From Devosia rhodophyticola (GTDB lineage: Bacteria; Pseudomonadota; Alphaproteobacteria; Rhizobiales; Devosiaceae): a stretch of DNA of 64,000 bases. Positions 7,693 through 16,787 of the stretch are shown here, one piece after another. How positions within the stretch are numbered: position 1 is the stretch's first letter; every line of letters begins with the position of its first letter. The notes beneath the pieces were generated by a model, which ran no database searches, had not been told where the DNA came from, and saw only the letters and a list, made by a program, of their open reading frames with translations. Made by a program: the position numbers and the translations under genes. Location of the stretch: contig NZ_CP118247.1 of the NCBI RefSeq assembly GCF_028816475.1, positions 2,472,001 to 2,536,000 of the forward strand, given 5' to 3'.

Positions 7693-9961
7693 TGGCCCCA
7701 AACATGTTGCCGGGGCGGCGGAGTATATTGACGATATCGTCGAACCAGCCGGAACGATGCACGCCTATCTGGGATTGTCGCAATCTGCCCATGCGCAAAT
7801 TGTCGACATTGACCTGAGTGCGGTAAGAACCGCGCCGGGGGTGATTGGGGTTCTGGGAATTGAGGACATTCCCGGCCACAACGATGTCAGCCCGAGCCAC
7901 AAGCATGATGAGCCGGTTTTTGCCGATGGCGTTGTGCAGTTCTGGGGGCAGCCGATGTTTGCAGTCGTGGGGGAAACCCGCGAGGCAGCGCGTCGGGCCG
8001 CACAATTGGCCAAGGTCGAGTTAAAGCCACTGCCGTTTGTGGGCGATGTTCGGACCGCGCAAGCGGCGGGCAGCAAGTTGGTGACGGAGCCTCTTAAACT
8101 GGAACGCGGCGATGTCGCTGCGGGATTGGCCGCGGCGCCGCGCCGGGTAACTGGCAACATGACCATCGGGGGGCAGGACCATTTTTACCTCGAAGGCCAG
8201 GTTGCCATGGCTATTCCGGGCGAAGATGAAGATGTGACGGTTTTTTCCTCAACCCAGCATCCCAGCGAAGTGCAGTTGATGGTGGCCAATGTGTTGGGTA
8301 TTCAGCAGCATGCGGTGACCGTCAATGTGCGGCGCATGGGCGGTGGATTTGGTGGCAAGGAGACGCAGGGCAACCTGTTTGCAGCCGTTGCGGCGCTCTC
8401 CGCAAAAAAATGGAAACGCGCCTGCAAGATCCGCCCGGATCGTGACGATGACATGAGTGCCACGGGCAAGCGACACGATTTCGTTGTCGATTATGATGTC
8501 GGCTATGACGATACCGGCAAAATTCTGGCGGTTGATGCCGTCTACGGTGCACGGGCCGGATTTTCATCGGACCTGTCGGGGCCGGTGACCGATCGGGCGC
8601 TGTTCCATGCCGATAATGCCTATTGGTATCCCGCTGTCCGGGTGCGATCAGAGCCGCTCTATACCAATACTGTTTCCAATACGGCGTTTCGAGGATTTGG
8701 TGGGCCGCAGGGCATGCTGGCAGCGGAGCGGTGGATTGAGGACATTGCCTATGCGCTGGATCGTGATCCGCTCGACATTCGCAAGGCCAATTTTTACGGC
8801 ACTGACGACAACAATATAACGCCCTACCACCAGACGGTTGGCGACAATATCGTTCACCGCATCGTCGATGAACTGGAACAATCCTCCGACTATCAGGCGC
8901 GCCGGAAGGCGGTCAAAGCCCATAATGAGAGCAGTAATGTGCTCAAGAAGGGCATTGCCCTGACGACGGTCAAGTTCGGCATCTCGTTTACGGCTACCTG
9001 GTTCAACCAGGCGGGCGCGCTGGTGCATGTTTATAAGGACGGCTCGATCCATTTAAGCCACGGCGGCACCGAAATGGGGCAGGGGCTTTTCATCAAGGTT
9101 GCCCAGGTTCTGGCCGACGCTTTTGGGGTTGGGCTGGATGCCATCAAGATCATGGCGACATCGACCGGCAAGGTTCCCAACACGTCGGCGACTGCGGCGT
9201 CTTCCGGGTCTGACCTCAATGGCATGGCGGCCTATGATGCGGCGCGCCAGATCAAGGAGCGGCTGGTGGTGCACGCCGCCAAGATCTATCAATGCGCCGA
9301 GGAGGCAGTGCTCTGGGTGCCGGGGGGTGTTCAGGCGGGCGACGAGTTTGTGCCATTTAATTCATTGGTTGCCTCGGCCTATCTCAGCCGGGTGCAATTG
9401 TCGGCGACCGGTTTTTACACGACGCCGAAAATTCACTGGGATCGCGCCACGGGGCGGGGGCATCCGTTTTATTACTTCGCTTATGGCGCGGCAGTTTCAG
9501 AAGTCACCATCGATACGCTGACCGGGGAATATCAGGTGGATCGGGTTGACATCTTGCACGATGTCGGCAAATCGCTGAACCCGGCGGTGGATATGGGCCA
9601 GATAGAGGGCGGCTTTATCCAGGGCATGGGCTGGCTGACCACAGAGGAGTTGGTGTGGGATGACAAGGGGCAGTTGCGTACACACGCGCCCTCGACTTAC
9701 AAAATTCCATTGGCCTCTGATGTGCCGCCGATTTTCAATGTGGAACTGGCGGAATGGTCGGTTAATCCTGAGCCAACCATTGGCCGCTCTAAAGCGGTGG
9801 GTGAACCGCCGCTAATGTTGGCGATGAGCGTGGTGGAGGCGCTGTCAATGGCGGTGGCTAGCGTTGGCGAATACAGGATTGCCCCGCGGCTCGACACGCC
9901 GGTGACCCCTGAAAGAGTGCTGATGGGATGTGAACGGGTTAGGCGCGAGGCACGTGGATGA
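7634..9961 (+). CDS. xdhB: Xanthine dehydrogenase large (molybdopterin) subunit
   Basis: A 775-aa protein, the normal XdhB length. It contains the molybdopterin-binding GGGFGGKET segment, the FRGFGGPQG loop and a GEPPLMLA-type C-terminal segment with the catalytic Glu region. It oxidises hypoxanthine to xanthine and xanthine to urate. The start at 7634 (MNKHPSVPR) lies inside the xdhA 3' end; a longer upstream in-frame reading is out-of-frame xdhA sequence. It overlaps xdhC with an ATGA junction. Confidence 0.95.
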   Translation: MNKHPSVPRTQMHEATRHDSGPKHVAGAAEYIDDIVEPAGTMHAYLGLSQSAHAQIVDIDLSAVRTAPGVIGVLGIEDIPGHNDVSPSHKHDEPVFADGVVQFWGQPMFAVVGETREAARRAAQLAKVELKPLPFVGDVRTAQAAGSKLVTEPLKLERGDVAAGLAAAPRRVTGNMTIGGQDHFYLEGQVAMAIPGEDEDVTVFSSTQHPSEVQLMVANVLGIQQHAVTVNVRRMGGGFGGKETQGNLFAAVAALSAKKWKRACKIRPDRDDDMSATGKRHDFVVDYDVGYDDTGKILAVDAVYGARAGFSSDLSGPVTDRALFHADNAYWYPAVRVRSEPLYTNTVSNTAFRGFGGPQGMLAAERWIEDIAYALDRDPLDIRKANFYGTDDNNITPYHQTVGDNIVHRIVDELEQSSDYQARRKAVKAHNESSNVLKKGIALTTVKFGISFTATWFNQAGALVHVYKDGSIHLSHGGTEMGQGLFIKVAQVLADAFGVGLDAIKIMATSTGKVPNTSATAASSGSDLNGMAAYDAARQIKERLVVHAAKIYQCAEEAVLWVPGGVQAGDEFVPFNSLVASAYLSRVQLSATGFYTTPKIHWDRATGRGHPFYYFAYGAAVSEVTIDTLTGEYQVDRVDILHDVGKSLNPAVDMGQIEGGFIQGMGWLTTEELVWDDKGQLRTHAPSTYKIPLASDVPPIFNVELAEWSVNPEPTIGRSKAVGEPPLMLAMSVVEALSMAVASVGEYRIAPRLDTPVTPERVLMGCERVRREARG

Positions 9962-10824
9962 TAGACAAGGCCACCGAGATCGCTGCATTTTTTGAGCACG
10001 AACCGGTTGCCGTCATGGCCCAATTGAGCGAAGTGCGCGGTTCCAGTCCCCGCGCGCAGGGCACGTTCATGCTGGTGGGGGAGACCAGTGAATTTGGCAC
10101 CATTGGCGGTGGGACGCTGGAATATATGGTGTTGGATCAGGCGCGCCGACTGATCCGGAGCGGGGAGAATATGACGCGTCTCGACGTGCCGCTCGGACCT
10201 GAAATCGGTCAATGCTGCGGGGGGCGGGTTGGCGTTTCAATGGATTTGGTGACGCCCGACATTCGCGCGGCGCTGGTTACCAACGCTGCTGCGGACGACG
10301 CGGAACTGACGCCGGTTTTTGTCTTCGGGGCCGGCCATGTTGGGCGGGCTCTAGCAAAGATTCTCGATTTGCTGCCGGTCAAGGTTTGCGTCGTTGATAC
10401 CCGTTCCGAGGAGTTGGCCTTGTTGCCGAGTGGGATCAAATCCAGACGCGTGGCGATGCCAGAGGCAGTTGTGCGCGAAGCGCCTATTGGGAGTGCCTTT
10501 GTTATATTGACGCACGACCATGCGCTCGACTTCCTGATCGCTCAGGAGGCGCTGAGCCGAAGCGACAGTCCTTACGTCGGCATGGTGGGCAGCAAGACAA
10601 AACGTGCGAAATTTTCGAGCTGGTACAGGGGCGAGGGGGGAAGTGTGCAAGCACTGGAGCGACTGGTTTTACCCATTGGCAATCAAGGGCTTGTGGACAA
10701 ACGCCCAGAGGTTATCGCGGCGCTGGCGGCGGCCGAAATTATGGTCCATATTGGTCGATGGGAAGCAGATATAGCGGGCGTGCAAGGCACCAAACATTGG
10801 GGGGCCGCTAATGGACGCCAGTAG
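9958..10824 (+). CDS. xdhC: Xanthine dehydrogenase accessory protein XdhC
   Basis: A 288-aa protein. The N-terminal XdhC/CoxI part has GSSPRAQGTFMLV and GTIGGGTLEY. The C-terminal Rossmann-like part has VFGAGHVGRALAK. XdhC binds molybdenum cofactor, helps its sulfuration and inserts it into XdhB. The gene is coupled to xdhB by an ATGA overlap and overlaps the ABC ATPase start by 14 nt, so enzyme maturation and uptake are on one transcript. Confidence 0.93.
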   Translation: MIDKATEIAAFFEHEPVAVMAQLSEVRGSSPRAQGTFMLVGETSEFGTIGGGTLEYMVLDQARRLIRSGENMTRLDVPLGPEIGQCCGGRVGVSMDLVTPDIRAALVTNAAADDAELTPVFVFGAGHVGRALAKILDLLPVKVCVVDTRSEELALLPSGIKSRRVAMPEAVVREAPIGSAFVILTHDHALDFLIAQEALSRSDSPYVGMVGSKTKRAKFSSWYRGEGGSVQALERLVLPIGNQGLVDKRPEVIAALAAAEIMVHIGRWEADIAGVQGTKHWGAANGRQ

Positions 10825-12361
10825 GCCTTTCAGGCTGGAATTAACGGGAATAACCAAGCGGTTCCCCGGCGTTGTCGCCAATGATCATGTCAGTTTTTCG
10901 GTCAAACCCGGCGAAATTCACGCGCTTCTGGGCGAGAATGGCGCGGGCAAATCCACATTGGTCAAGATGATCTACGGGATCATGCAGCCCGACGGTGGCG
11001 AGATTGGCTGGGATGGGCAAAAAGTTGTCATGTCCAACCCAAAGACGGCCCGCAAGCTGGGCATTGGCATGGTGTTTCAGCATTTTTCGCTGTTTGAGGC
11101 GATGACGGTGCTGGAAAATATTGCACTGGGTATGGACGCAAAAATACCGGCGCGCGAACTTGAAGCTGGTATTCGCAAAGTGATGGACGAATATGGGCTG
11201 GTGCTTGATCCGCATCGGGTAGTGTCGACCTTGTCGGTGGGGGAGCGTCAGCGGATCGAGATCGTGCGGGCGCTATTACTCAATCCAAAACTGCTGATCA
11301 TGGACGAGCCCACATCGGTACTGACCCCGCAGGAGGTCGAGCAATTGTTCGGCGTGTTGCGCAAGTTGGCGGTCGAGGGGTGCTCGATCCTTTATATTTC
11401 CCATAAGCTGCACGAAATCAAAGCCTTGTGCCACACGGCCACAATCCTGCGGGCAGGTAAATTGGTTGATACATGCGATCCGGGCGAAGAAACATCGCGC
11501 AGCATGGCCGAAAAAATGATCGGCGCCAGTCTCAAGGACATTGTGCGGGGTGAGGGGCGCGAACTCGGCGAAGCCAAGTTTATTGTTTCGGACCTGTCTA
11601 CCGGCAAGTTGGGACATTTCGATGTTGCCGTTGAAGCTGTGAGTTTTTCGGTGCGCGCGGGAGAAATTCTGGGCATTGCCGGGGTGGCCGGCAATGGGCA
11701 GAATGCCTTGCTCAATGCGCTGAGTGGGGAAATATTGGCCCATGACGCCAGTGACGTAACGCTTGATGGTCAGCCTTTGGGACGTCTGGATACAACTGGA
11801 CGCCGACGGCATGGTCTATGTGCTGTGCCTGAGGAACGCAACGGCCACGCCGCCATCGGGGATTTCTCGTTGGCGGAGAATACGATTTTGACGGCTCGAG
11901 ACCGCATGAGCATGGTGGTCATGGGGCTGATCAATTCGGGGGCTGCGCGCACCTATACTGGCAAGGTTATTACAGAATTTGCGGTCAAGGCGCTGGGACC
12001 AGCGGCGTTGGCGGGGTCGCTATCGGGCGGCAATTTGCAAAAATACATTATGGGGCGCGAGATACTGCAGCGGCCGAGTGTTTTGATCGTGAGCCAGCCG
12101 ACGTGGGGAGTGGATGCGGGCGCTGCTGCGGCCATCCATCAGGCGTTGGTGGATCTGGCGGCGGAAGGTTCGGCGATTGTGGTGATTTCACAGGATCTGG
12201 ATGAACTGCTGGCGCTGTGCGACACGATGGCGGTGATCAACAATGGACGATTGTCGCCAAGCATGCCGGTGGGTACGGTAACGGTCGAGGAGATCGGACT
12301 GCTCATGGGCGGCGTGCACGGTGAAAAGGCAGCGGAGGACACGCATGCAGTTCCGGCTTGA
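10811..12361 (+). CDS. Nucleoside/nucleobase ABC transporter ATP-binding protein (double NBD)
   Basis: A 516-aa protein with two fused nucleotide-binding domains of the BMP/NupO type. The first has intact Walker A (GENGAGKST), signature (LSVGERQR) and Walker B (LLIMDEPTS). The second is degenerate: its P-loop reads GVAGNGQNALL and its Walker B ends IVSQPTWGVD, while LSGGNLQK is retained. One canonical and one degenerate site is common in this family. It should energise uptake through the two permeases that follow. The substrate is probably a purine base, nucleoside or related catabolite, given the operon. Confidence 0.88.
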   Translation: MDASRPFRLELTGITKRFPGVVANDHVSFSVKPGEIHALLGENGAGKSTLVKMIYGIMQPDGGEIGWDGQKVVMSNPKTARKLGIGMVFQHFSLFEAMTVLENIALGMDAKIPARELEAGIRKVMDEYGLVLDPHRVVSTLSVGERQRIEIVRALLLNPKLLIMDEPTSVLTPQEVEQLFGVLRKLAVEGCSILYISHKLHEIKALCHTATILRAGKLVDTCDPGEETSRSMAEKMIGASLKDIVRGEGRELGEAKFIVSDLSTGKLGHFDVAVEAVSFSVRAGEILGIAGVAGNGQNALLNALSGEILAHDASDVTLDGQPLGRLDTTGRRRHGLCAVPEERNGHAAIGDFSLAENTILTARDRMSMVVMGLINSGAARTYTGKVITEFAVKALGPAALAGSLSGGNLQKYIMGREILQRPSVLIVSQPTWGVDAGAAAAIHQALVDLAAEGSAIVVISQDLDELLALCDTMAVINNGRLSPSMPVGTVTVEEIGLLMGGVHGEKAAEDTHAVPA

Positions 12362-13430
12362 GAAACGGCAAGAACCAAGCCGGTTCATGCTTTATGCCAC
12401 CCCGGTTGCCGCGGTGGTTCTGACAATGGTGCTGGGGGCGATCATCTTCACCACTATCGGTTTTGATGGCGTTGGTGCCGTAAGGGAAATTTTCCTGACG
12501 CCGCTGATCAATCCACTGAAATGGCAGGATCTGGCGGTCAAGGCGTCGCCGCTGATCATTATTGCGGTGGGCCTGTCCATCGGCTATCGGGCAAACGTAT
12601 GGAACATCGGAGCCGAGGGGCAATATATCGTTGGGGCGCTGGCGGGCACTGGTGTGGCGTTGGCAACCTGGGAAATGACCGGTTGGTGGCTTCTGCCGCT
12701 GATGATTATTGCCGGGGTTGCCGGGGGTATGGCCTATGCTGCCGTGCCGGCACTGTTGCGGGTCAAGTTCAAGGTCAATGAGATTTTGACGACACTGATG
12801 CTGACCTATGTGTCGGTGCAGTTACTCAATTATCTGGTCCTTGGTCCGTGGATCAATCCAACCGGTTATGGGCAGGCGCAGACACGGCTGTTCAATGCAG
12901 ACCAGACCTTGCCCTACATCATTCCGGGCACCATCGTGCAATTGGGCACGCCCATTGCGCTGATCGTTGCCCTGGTTGCCTGGGTCCTGATGTCCAAATC
13001 CATGTTCGGCTTCCAGATCCGGGTGGTCGGGCTTGCGCCCCATGCGGCGCGCTATGGCGGATTTTCTGAAAACCGGACGATATGGCTGGCCTTGCTTGTC
13101 GGGGGCGGTCTGGCTGGACTTGCAGGCGTTTTGGAGGTCGCGGGACCGTTCGGGCGCATGGTGCCGAGCTTTCCGACCAATTATGGCTTTACAGCCATCA
13201 TTGTCGCCTTTCTCGGGCGGTTGAATCCGTTGGGTATTGTGGTCGCGGGGATTGTTCTGGCGATCACTTTTGTCGGTGGGCAGGTGGCACAAACCACCAT
13301 CGGATTGCCGTTTCCTGCGGTTGGCCTGTTTCAGGCGATGATGCTGTTCTTGTTGTTGGCTGGTGACATTCTGGTGCGTTACCGGCTGCGCCGCGTTGTC
13401 CGGCTGCCAGCGGCGGGGGAAGTCGCATGA
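12345..13430 (+). CDS. ABC transporter permease, BMP/nucleoside family (first)
   Basis: A 361-aa polytopic membrane protein of the branched-chain-permease-like fold used by BMP-family nucleoside importers. YRANVWNIGAEGQYIVGA is the family hallmark near the second and third membrane segments. The start at 12345 has GGAGG seven bases upstream and overlaps the ATPase end by 17 nt. It pairs with the next permease to form the channel. Confidence 0.88.
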   Translation: MQFRLEKRQEPSRFMLYATPVAAVVLTMVLGAIIFTTIGFDGVGAVREIFLTPLINPLKWQDLAVKASPLIIIAVGLSIGYRANVWNIGAEGQYIVGALAGTGVALATWEMTGWWLLPLMIIAGVAGGMAYAAVPALLRVKFKVNEILTTLMLTYVSVQLLNYLVLGPWINPTGYGQAQTRLFNADQTLPYIIPGTIVQLGTPIALIVALVAWVLMSKSMFGFQIRVVGLAPHAARYGGFSENRTIWLALLVGGGLAGLAGVLEVAGPFGRMVPSFPTNYGFTAIIVAFLGRLNPLGIVVAGIVLAITFVGGQVAQTTIGLPFPAVGLFQAMMLFLLLAGDILVRYRLRRVVRLPAAGEVA

Positions 13431-14356
13431 GCCCTGAATTGCTGATCGGCATTATCATAACGCTAGTGGGGGCATCGACACCCATCCTCTTTGCAGCGCT
13501 GGGTGAATTGGTGGCCGAAAAGAGCGGCGTGCTTAACCTGGGCGTCGAAGGCATGATGCTGGTGGGGGCGGTTATCTGCTTTGCGGTTACCTACAACACC
13601 GGCAATCCCTGGCTGGGCATCCTCTCGGCCGCCTTGGCTTCGGCTGCGGTTTCAATGATTTTTGCCGTGTTGACGTTGGGCCTTTCGGCCAATCAGGTGG
13701 CCACAGGACTGGCGTTGACCATATTTGGCACCGGGTTTTCGGCGTTGTTTGGACGCGCCTATACCGGCAAGCCACTGGCATTGTTCAAGTCGGTATTTCC
13801 TGATGCATTGGCCACCCATCCGCTATTGCGCGCGGTTTTTGGCTATAGCCCACTGGTCTATCTTTCGCTAGCAATGGTGGCGCTGGTCTGGTGGTTCCTG
13901 GCCAAGACGCGGGGTGGTCTTATCCTGCGTGCCGTCGGGGAAAGCGATATTTCGGCCCATTCCATGGGCTATTCGGTCATCGGTGTTCGCTATGCAGCAG
14001 TTGCCTTCGGCGGCGCGATGGCCGGTATTGGGGGAAGTTGCTTTCCGCTGATGCTGACGCCGCAATGGGTTGAAGGATTGACCGCCGGGCGCGGCTGGAT
14101 TGCGCTGGCGCTGGTGGTGTTTGGCGCCTGGCGACCGATCCGCCTGTTGGGCGGTGCCTATCTGTTTGGTCTGGTAATGACCATTGAACTTTATGCAAAA
14201 GCGGGCGGCGGTATTGCCCATGTGGTGCCGTCACAATTCTGGGCGGCGCTGCCCTATCTTGCAACCATCCTCGTTCTCGTGCTGATCTCACTCAGACAAT
14301 CGAGCAATACGAGTGCCCCGGCCTGCCTTGGCAAGCCGTTCCTGCCCACCAACTGA
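13427..14356 (+). CDS. ABC transporter permease, BMP/nucleoside family (second)
   Basis: A 309-aa polytopic membrane protein. AEKSGVLNLGVEGMMLVGA is the counterpart of the NIGAEGQ motif in the first permease, and LSANQVATGLALTIFGTG is also typical. It is coupled to the first permease by an ATGA overlap and followed by the binding-protein gene after 21 nt. Confidence 0.88.
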   Translation: MSPELLIGIIITLVGASTPILFAALGELVAEKSGVLNLGVEGMMLVGAVICFAVTYNTGNPWLGILSAALASAAVSMIFAVLTLGLSANQVATGLALTIFGTGFSALFGRAYTGKPLALFKSVFPDALATHPLLRAVFGYSPLVYLSLAMVALVWWFLAKTRGGLILRAVGESDISAHSMGYSVIGVRYAAVAFGGAMAGIGGSCFPLMLTPQWVEGLTAGRGWIALALVVFGAWRPIRLLGGAYLFGLVMTIELYAKAGGGIAHVVPSQFWAALPYLATILVLVLISLRQSSNTSAPACLGKPFLPTN

Positions 14357-14377
14357 TAAGTCTTTTGGGAGACCAAT

Positions 14378-15457
14378 ATGAGCATGCTTTCACGTCGTAA
14401 TATTTTGAAGATCGGCGGTGCCGCCGCCGCTCTACCGTTGCTTGGCCAAGGGGCATTCGCCCAAGAGCCACTCAAAGTCGGTTTCGTCCTGATTGGCACA
14501 CCCGATGACAATGGCTGGAACCATGGCCACGACATGGGCCGTGAGGCGATGGAAGAAGCGCTGGGCAGCAAAGTCACCAGTACCGTTGTGACTAATGTGG
14601 CCGAGGGCCCGGACAGCGAGCGTGTGTTCCGTGAACTGGCCCAGCAAGGCCACAAGCTGATTTTCGGCACCAGCTTCGGCTTTGGCGATTATATGCTCAA
14701 GGTCGCCAAAGAATTTCCCGATGTGAAATTCGAATGGGCCACGGGCAACGCGACTTCGCCCAATCTTTCGACCTACAACGCCAAATTCCACGAAGGCCGC
14801 GCCGTGCTGGGCACAATTGCGGGTATGATGACCGAAACCAACAAGCTGGCCTATATCGGTTCGATCCCCATTCCAGAAGTTCGCATGGGCATCAACTCGT
14901 TTGCGCTTGCCGCGCGCAAGGTCAATCCGGATGTGTCGGTCAAGGTGGTCTATATCGACAGCTGGTTTGATCCAGCCAAGGAAGCCGATGCGACCCGGGC
15001 GTTGATCGATCAGGGCGTTGATGTATTTGCTTCGCACATGGATGGTCCGGTCAGTCTGCAGATCGCTGAAGAGCGCGGTATCATTGGCGGGTTCGGTCAG
15101 GGCGCGGACATGAGTGCGTTTGCACCCAAAGCGCAGCTGACATCGATCATCGACGTTTGGGGCCCACATTACATTGAGGCTGCCCAGCAGGTTCTCGATG
15201 GCACCTGGGCGGAAAGCAGCACCTGGCCCGGCCTTAAGGAAGGCGAAGTGGTGATCGGGCCTTACAATGAGAAAATTCCAGCTGACGTTGTTGCGGCGGC
15301 TGAAAAGGTCCGCATGGGCATCATCGATGGTTCGTTGCATCCGTTCGCCGGCCCAATCATGGACAATGCCGGAACCGAGCGGGTTGCTGCAGGTGATATC
15401 ATTGACGACGGCGAGTTCTGGGCTGTCGATTGGTATGCTGCGGGCGTTGAGGCGTAA
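14378..15457 (+). CDS. BMP-family substrate-binding protein of the purine/nucleoside ABC transporter
   Basis: A 359-aa periplasmic binding protein of the basic membrane protein/PnrA family. The N-terminus carries a Tat-like signal (SRRNILKIGGAAAA, cleavage near AFAQ), rather than the lipobox typical of spirochaete BMPs. Family segments include DNGWNHGHDMGREA and AYIGSIPIPEVRMGINSFALA. GGGAG precedes the start. A terminator follows, so it probably closes the uraH-xdh-transporter unit. The ligand is not proved; a purine or its oxidised product fits the context. Confidence 0.88.
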   Translation: MSMLSRRNILKIGGAAAALPLLGQGAFAQEPLKVGFVLIGTPDDNGWNHGHDMGREAMEEALGSKVTSTVVTNVAEGPDSERVFRELAQQGHKLIFGTSFGFGDYMLKVAKEFPDVKFEWATGNATSPNLSTYNAKFHEGRAVLGTIAGMMTETNKLAYIGSIPIPEVRMGINSFALAARKVNPDVSVKVVYIDSWFDPAKEADATRALIDQGVDVFASHMDGPVSLQIAEERGIIGGFGQGADMSAFAPKAQLTSIIDVWGPHYIEAAQQVLDGTWAESSTWPGLKEGEVVIGPYNEKIPADVVAAAEKVRMGIIDGSLHPFAGPIMDNAGTERVAAGDIIDDGEFWAVDWYAAGVEA

Positions 15458-15483
15458 GAGCCTTAATCTGCGAAACTGACTGG

Positions 15484-15516
15484 GGAGGCGGGGTATCGCC
15501 CGTCTCCTTTTATTTT
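15484..15516 (+). terminator. Rho-independent terminator after the BMP gene
   Basis: A 9-bp stem (GGAGGCGGG with CCCGTCTCC, one G-T pair) with a 6-nt loop is followed by TTTTATTTT. It separates the transporter operon from puuD. Confidence 0.8.
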
Positions 15517-15554
15517 GACGAGCGATCGGGCGCCAAGGGCGCAGCAGGCGGGGG

Positions 15555-16787
15555 ATGGAGATGGGCGATTTTGCGATCTTTTGGGAATGGCTGAGCTTTG
15601 CCGCGCGCTGGCTGCATGTCATCACCGCTATTGCCTGGATCGGCTCGTCGTTCTATTTCATCGCGCTCGACTTGGGCCTGCGCAAAACGCCGAGCCTGCC
15701 GCCTCTGGCGCACGGGGAAGAGTGGCAGGTGCATGGGGGCGGGTTCTATCATATCCAGAAATACCTGGTGGCGCCCGAGTTCTTGCCTGAGCATTTGACC
15801 TGGTTCAAGTGGGAAAGCTACGCCACGTGGCTCTCGGGCTTCGCTCTTTTGGCCATCATCTATTACGTAGGGGCGGACCTATATCTTATTGATCGGCATG
15901 TGCTGGACGTACCGCAATGGGGGGCGGTGGCGATATCCATTGCTTCGATCATTGTGGGCTGGATCGCCTATAATGCTCTGTGCCGTTCGCCAATTGGCAA
16001 GAGTCAAAACGGGCTGATGCTGGTGTTGTTCGGCATCCTGACGGCGATGGCGTGGGCCTATACCCAAGTGTTCACCGGCCGCGCGGCAATGCTGCATATG
16101 GGCGTTTTTACTGCGACAATCATGACGGCCAATGTGGCGATGATCATCATCCCCAACCAGAAAATTGTGGTGGGTGATCTCAAGGCTGGACGGGTTCCCG
16201 ATCCCAAATATGGGGCCATCGCCAAGCAGCGTTCACTGCATAATAATTACCTGACGTTGCCGGTTATCTTTTTCATGCTGTCGAGCCATTATCCATTGGC
16301 GTTTGCGACGCAGTGGAACTGGCTGATCGCCAGCCTGATCTTTCTGGTTGGTGTTGTCATCAGGCATTATTTCAACACGCGGCACGCGCGCAAAGGCAAC
16401 CCGCACTGGACGTGGCTGGCGGCGGTTGTGCTGTTCCTGATTATTGCCTGGTTGTCGACGGGGCCAAAACTGGCAAACTCTGGTGGTGAGGAGGTGGCGT
16501 CTCGGGCGGCCGAACCCTTTCTGGCAGCCAGCAATTTTGCCGAGGCAAGCCTGACCGTTCAGACCCGTTGCGCCATGTGCCACACCATCGAGCCTGCCTG
16601 GGAGGGCGTTCACGAGCCGCCAAAAAATGTCATTCTGGATAACGACGTTGCCATTGCCAACCATGCCAAGGATGTGGCCATGCAGGCTGGTTTTTCTCAC
16701 GCGATGCCACCGGGCAATGTTACCGATATTACCCCCGAAGAGCGCGCCCTGATCGTTGCCTGGTTCCGTGAGGGATCGGGGCAATGA
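15555..16787 (+). CDS. puuD: Membrane urate hydroxylase PuuD with C-terminal cytochrome c domain
   Basis: A 410-aa integral membrane protein. Residues 1 to about 315 hold the PuuD region with eight or so hydrophobic segments (WLHVITAIAWIGSSFYFIALD start). The C-terminal 90 residues form a cytochrome c domain with one CAMCH haem-binding motif. PuuD oxidises urate to 5-hydroxyisourate, passing electrons to the respiratory chain instead of to oxygen as soluble uricase does. It supplies UraH. Two ATGs six bases apart (15555, 15561) are possible starts. It overlaps guaD by 4 nt. Confidence 0.92.
   Translation: MEMGDFAIFWEWLSFAARWLHVITAIAWIGSSFYFIALDLGLRKTPSLPPLAHGEEWQVHGGGFYHIQKYLVAPEFLPEHLTWFKWESYATWLSGFALLAIIYYVGADLYLIDRHVLDVPQWGAVAISIASIIVGWIAYNALCRSPIGKSQNGLMLVLFGILTAMAWAYTQVFTGRAAMLHMGVFTATIMTANVAMIIIPNQKIVVGDLKAGRVPDPKYGAIAKQRSLHNNYLTLPVIFFMLSSHYPLAFATQWNWLIASLIFLVGVVIRHYFNTRHARKGNPHWTWLAAVVLFLIIAWLSTGPKLANSGGEEVASRAAEPFLAASNFAEASLTVQTRCAMCHTIEPAWEGVHEPPKNVILDNDVAIANHAKDVAMQAGFSHAMPPGNVTDITPEERALIVAWFREGSGQ

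Noticed and set aside
10811-12361. Degenerate second ATPase site of the ABC protein as a sign of gene decay
   Set aside because: A degenerate second nucleotide-binding site is usual in this transporter family.
14432-15625. 397-codon minus-strand ORF opposite the BMP gene
   Set aside because: Shadow of a strongly supported binding-protein gene; no ribosome-binding site or family features.
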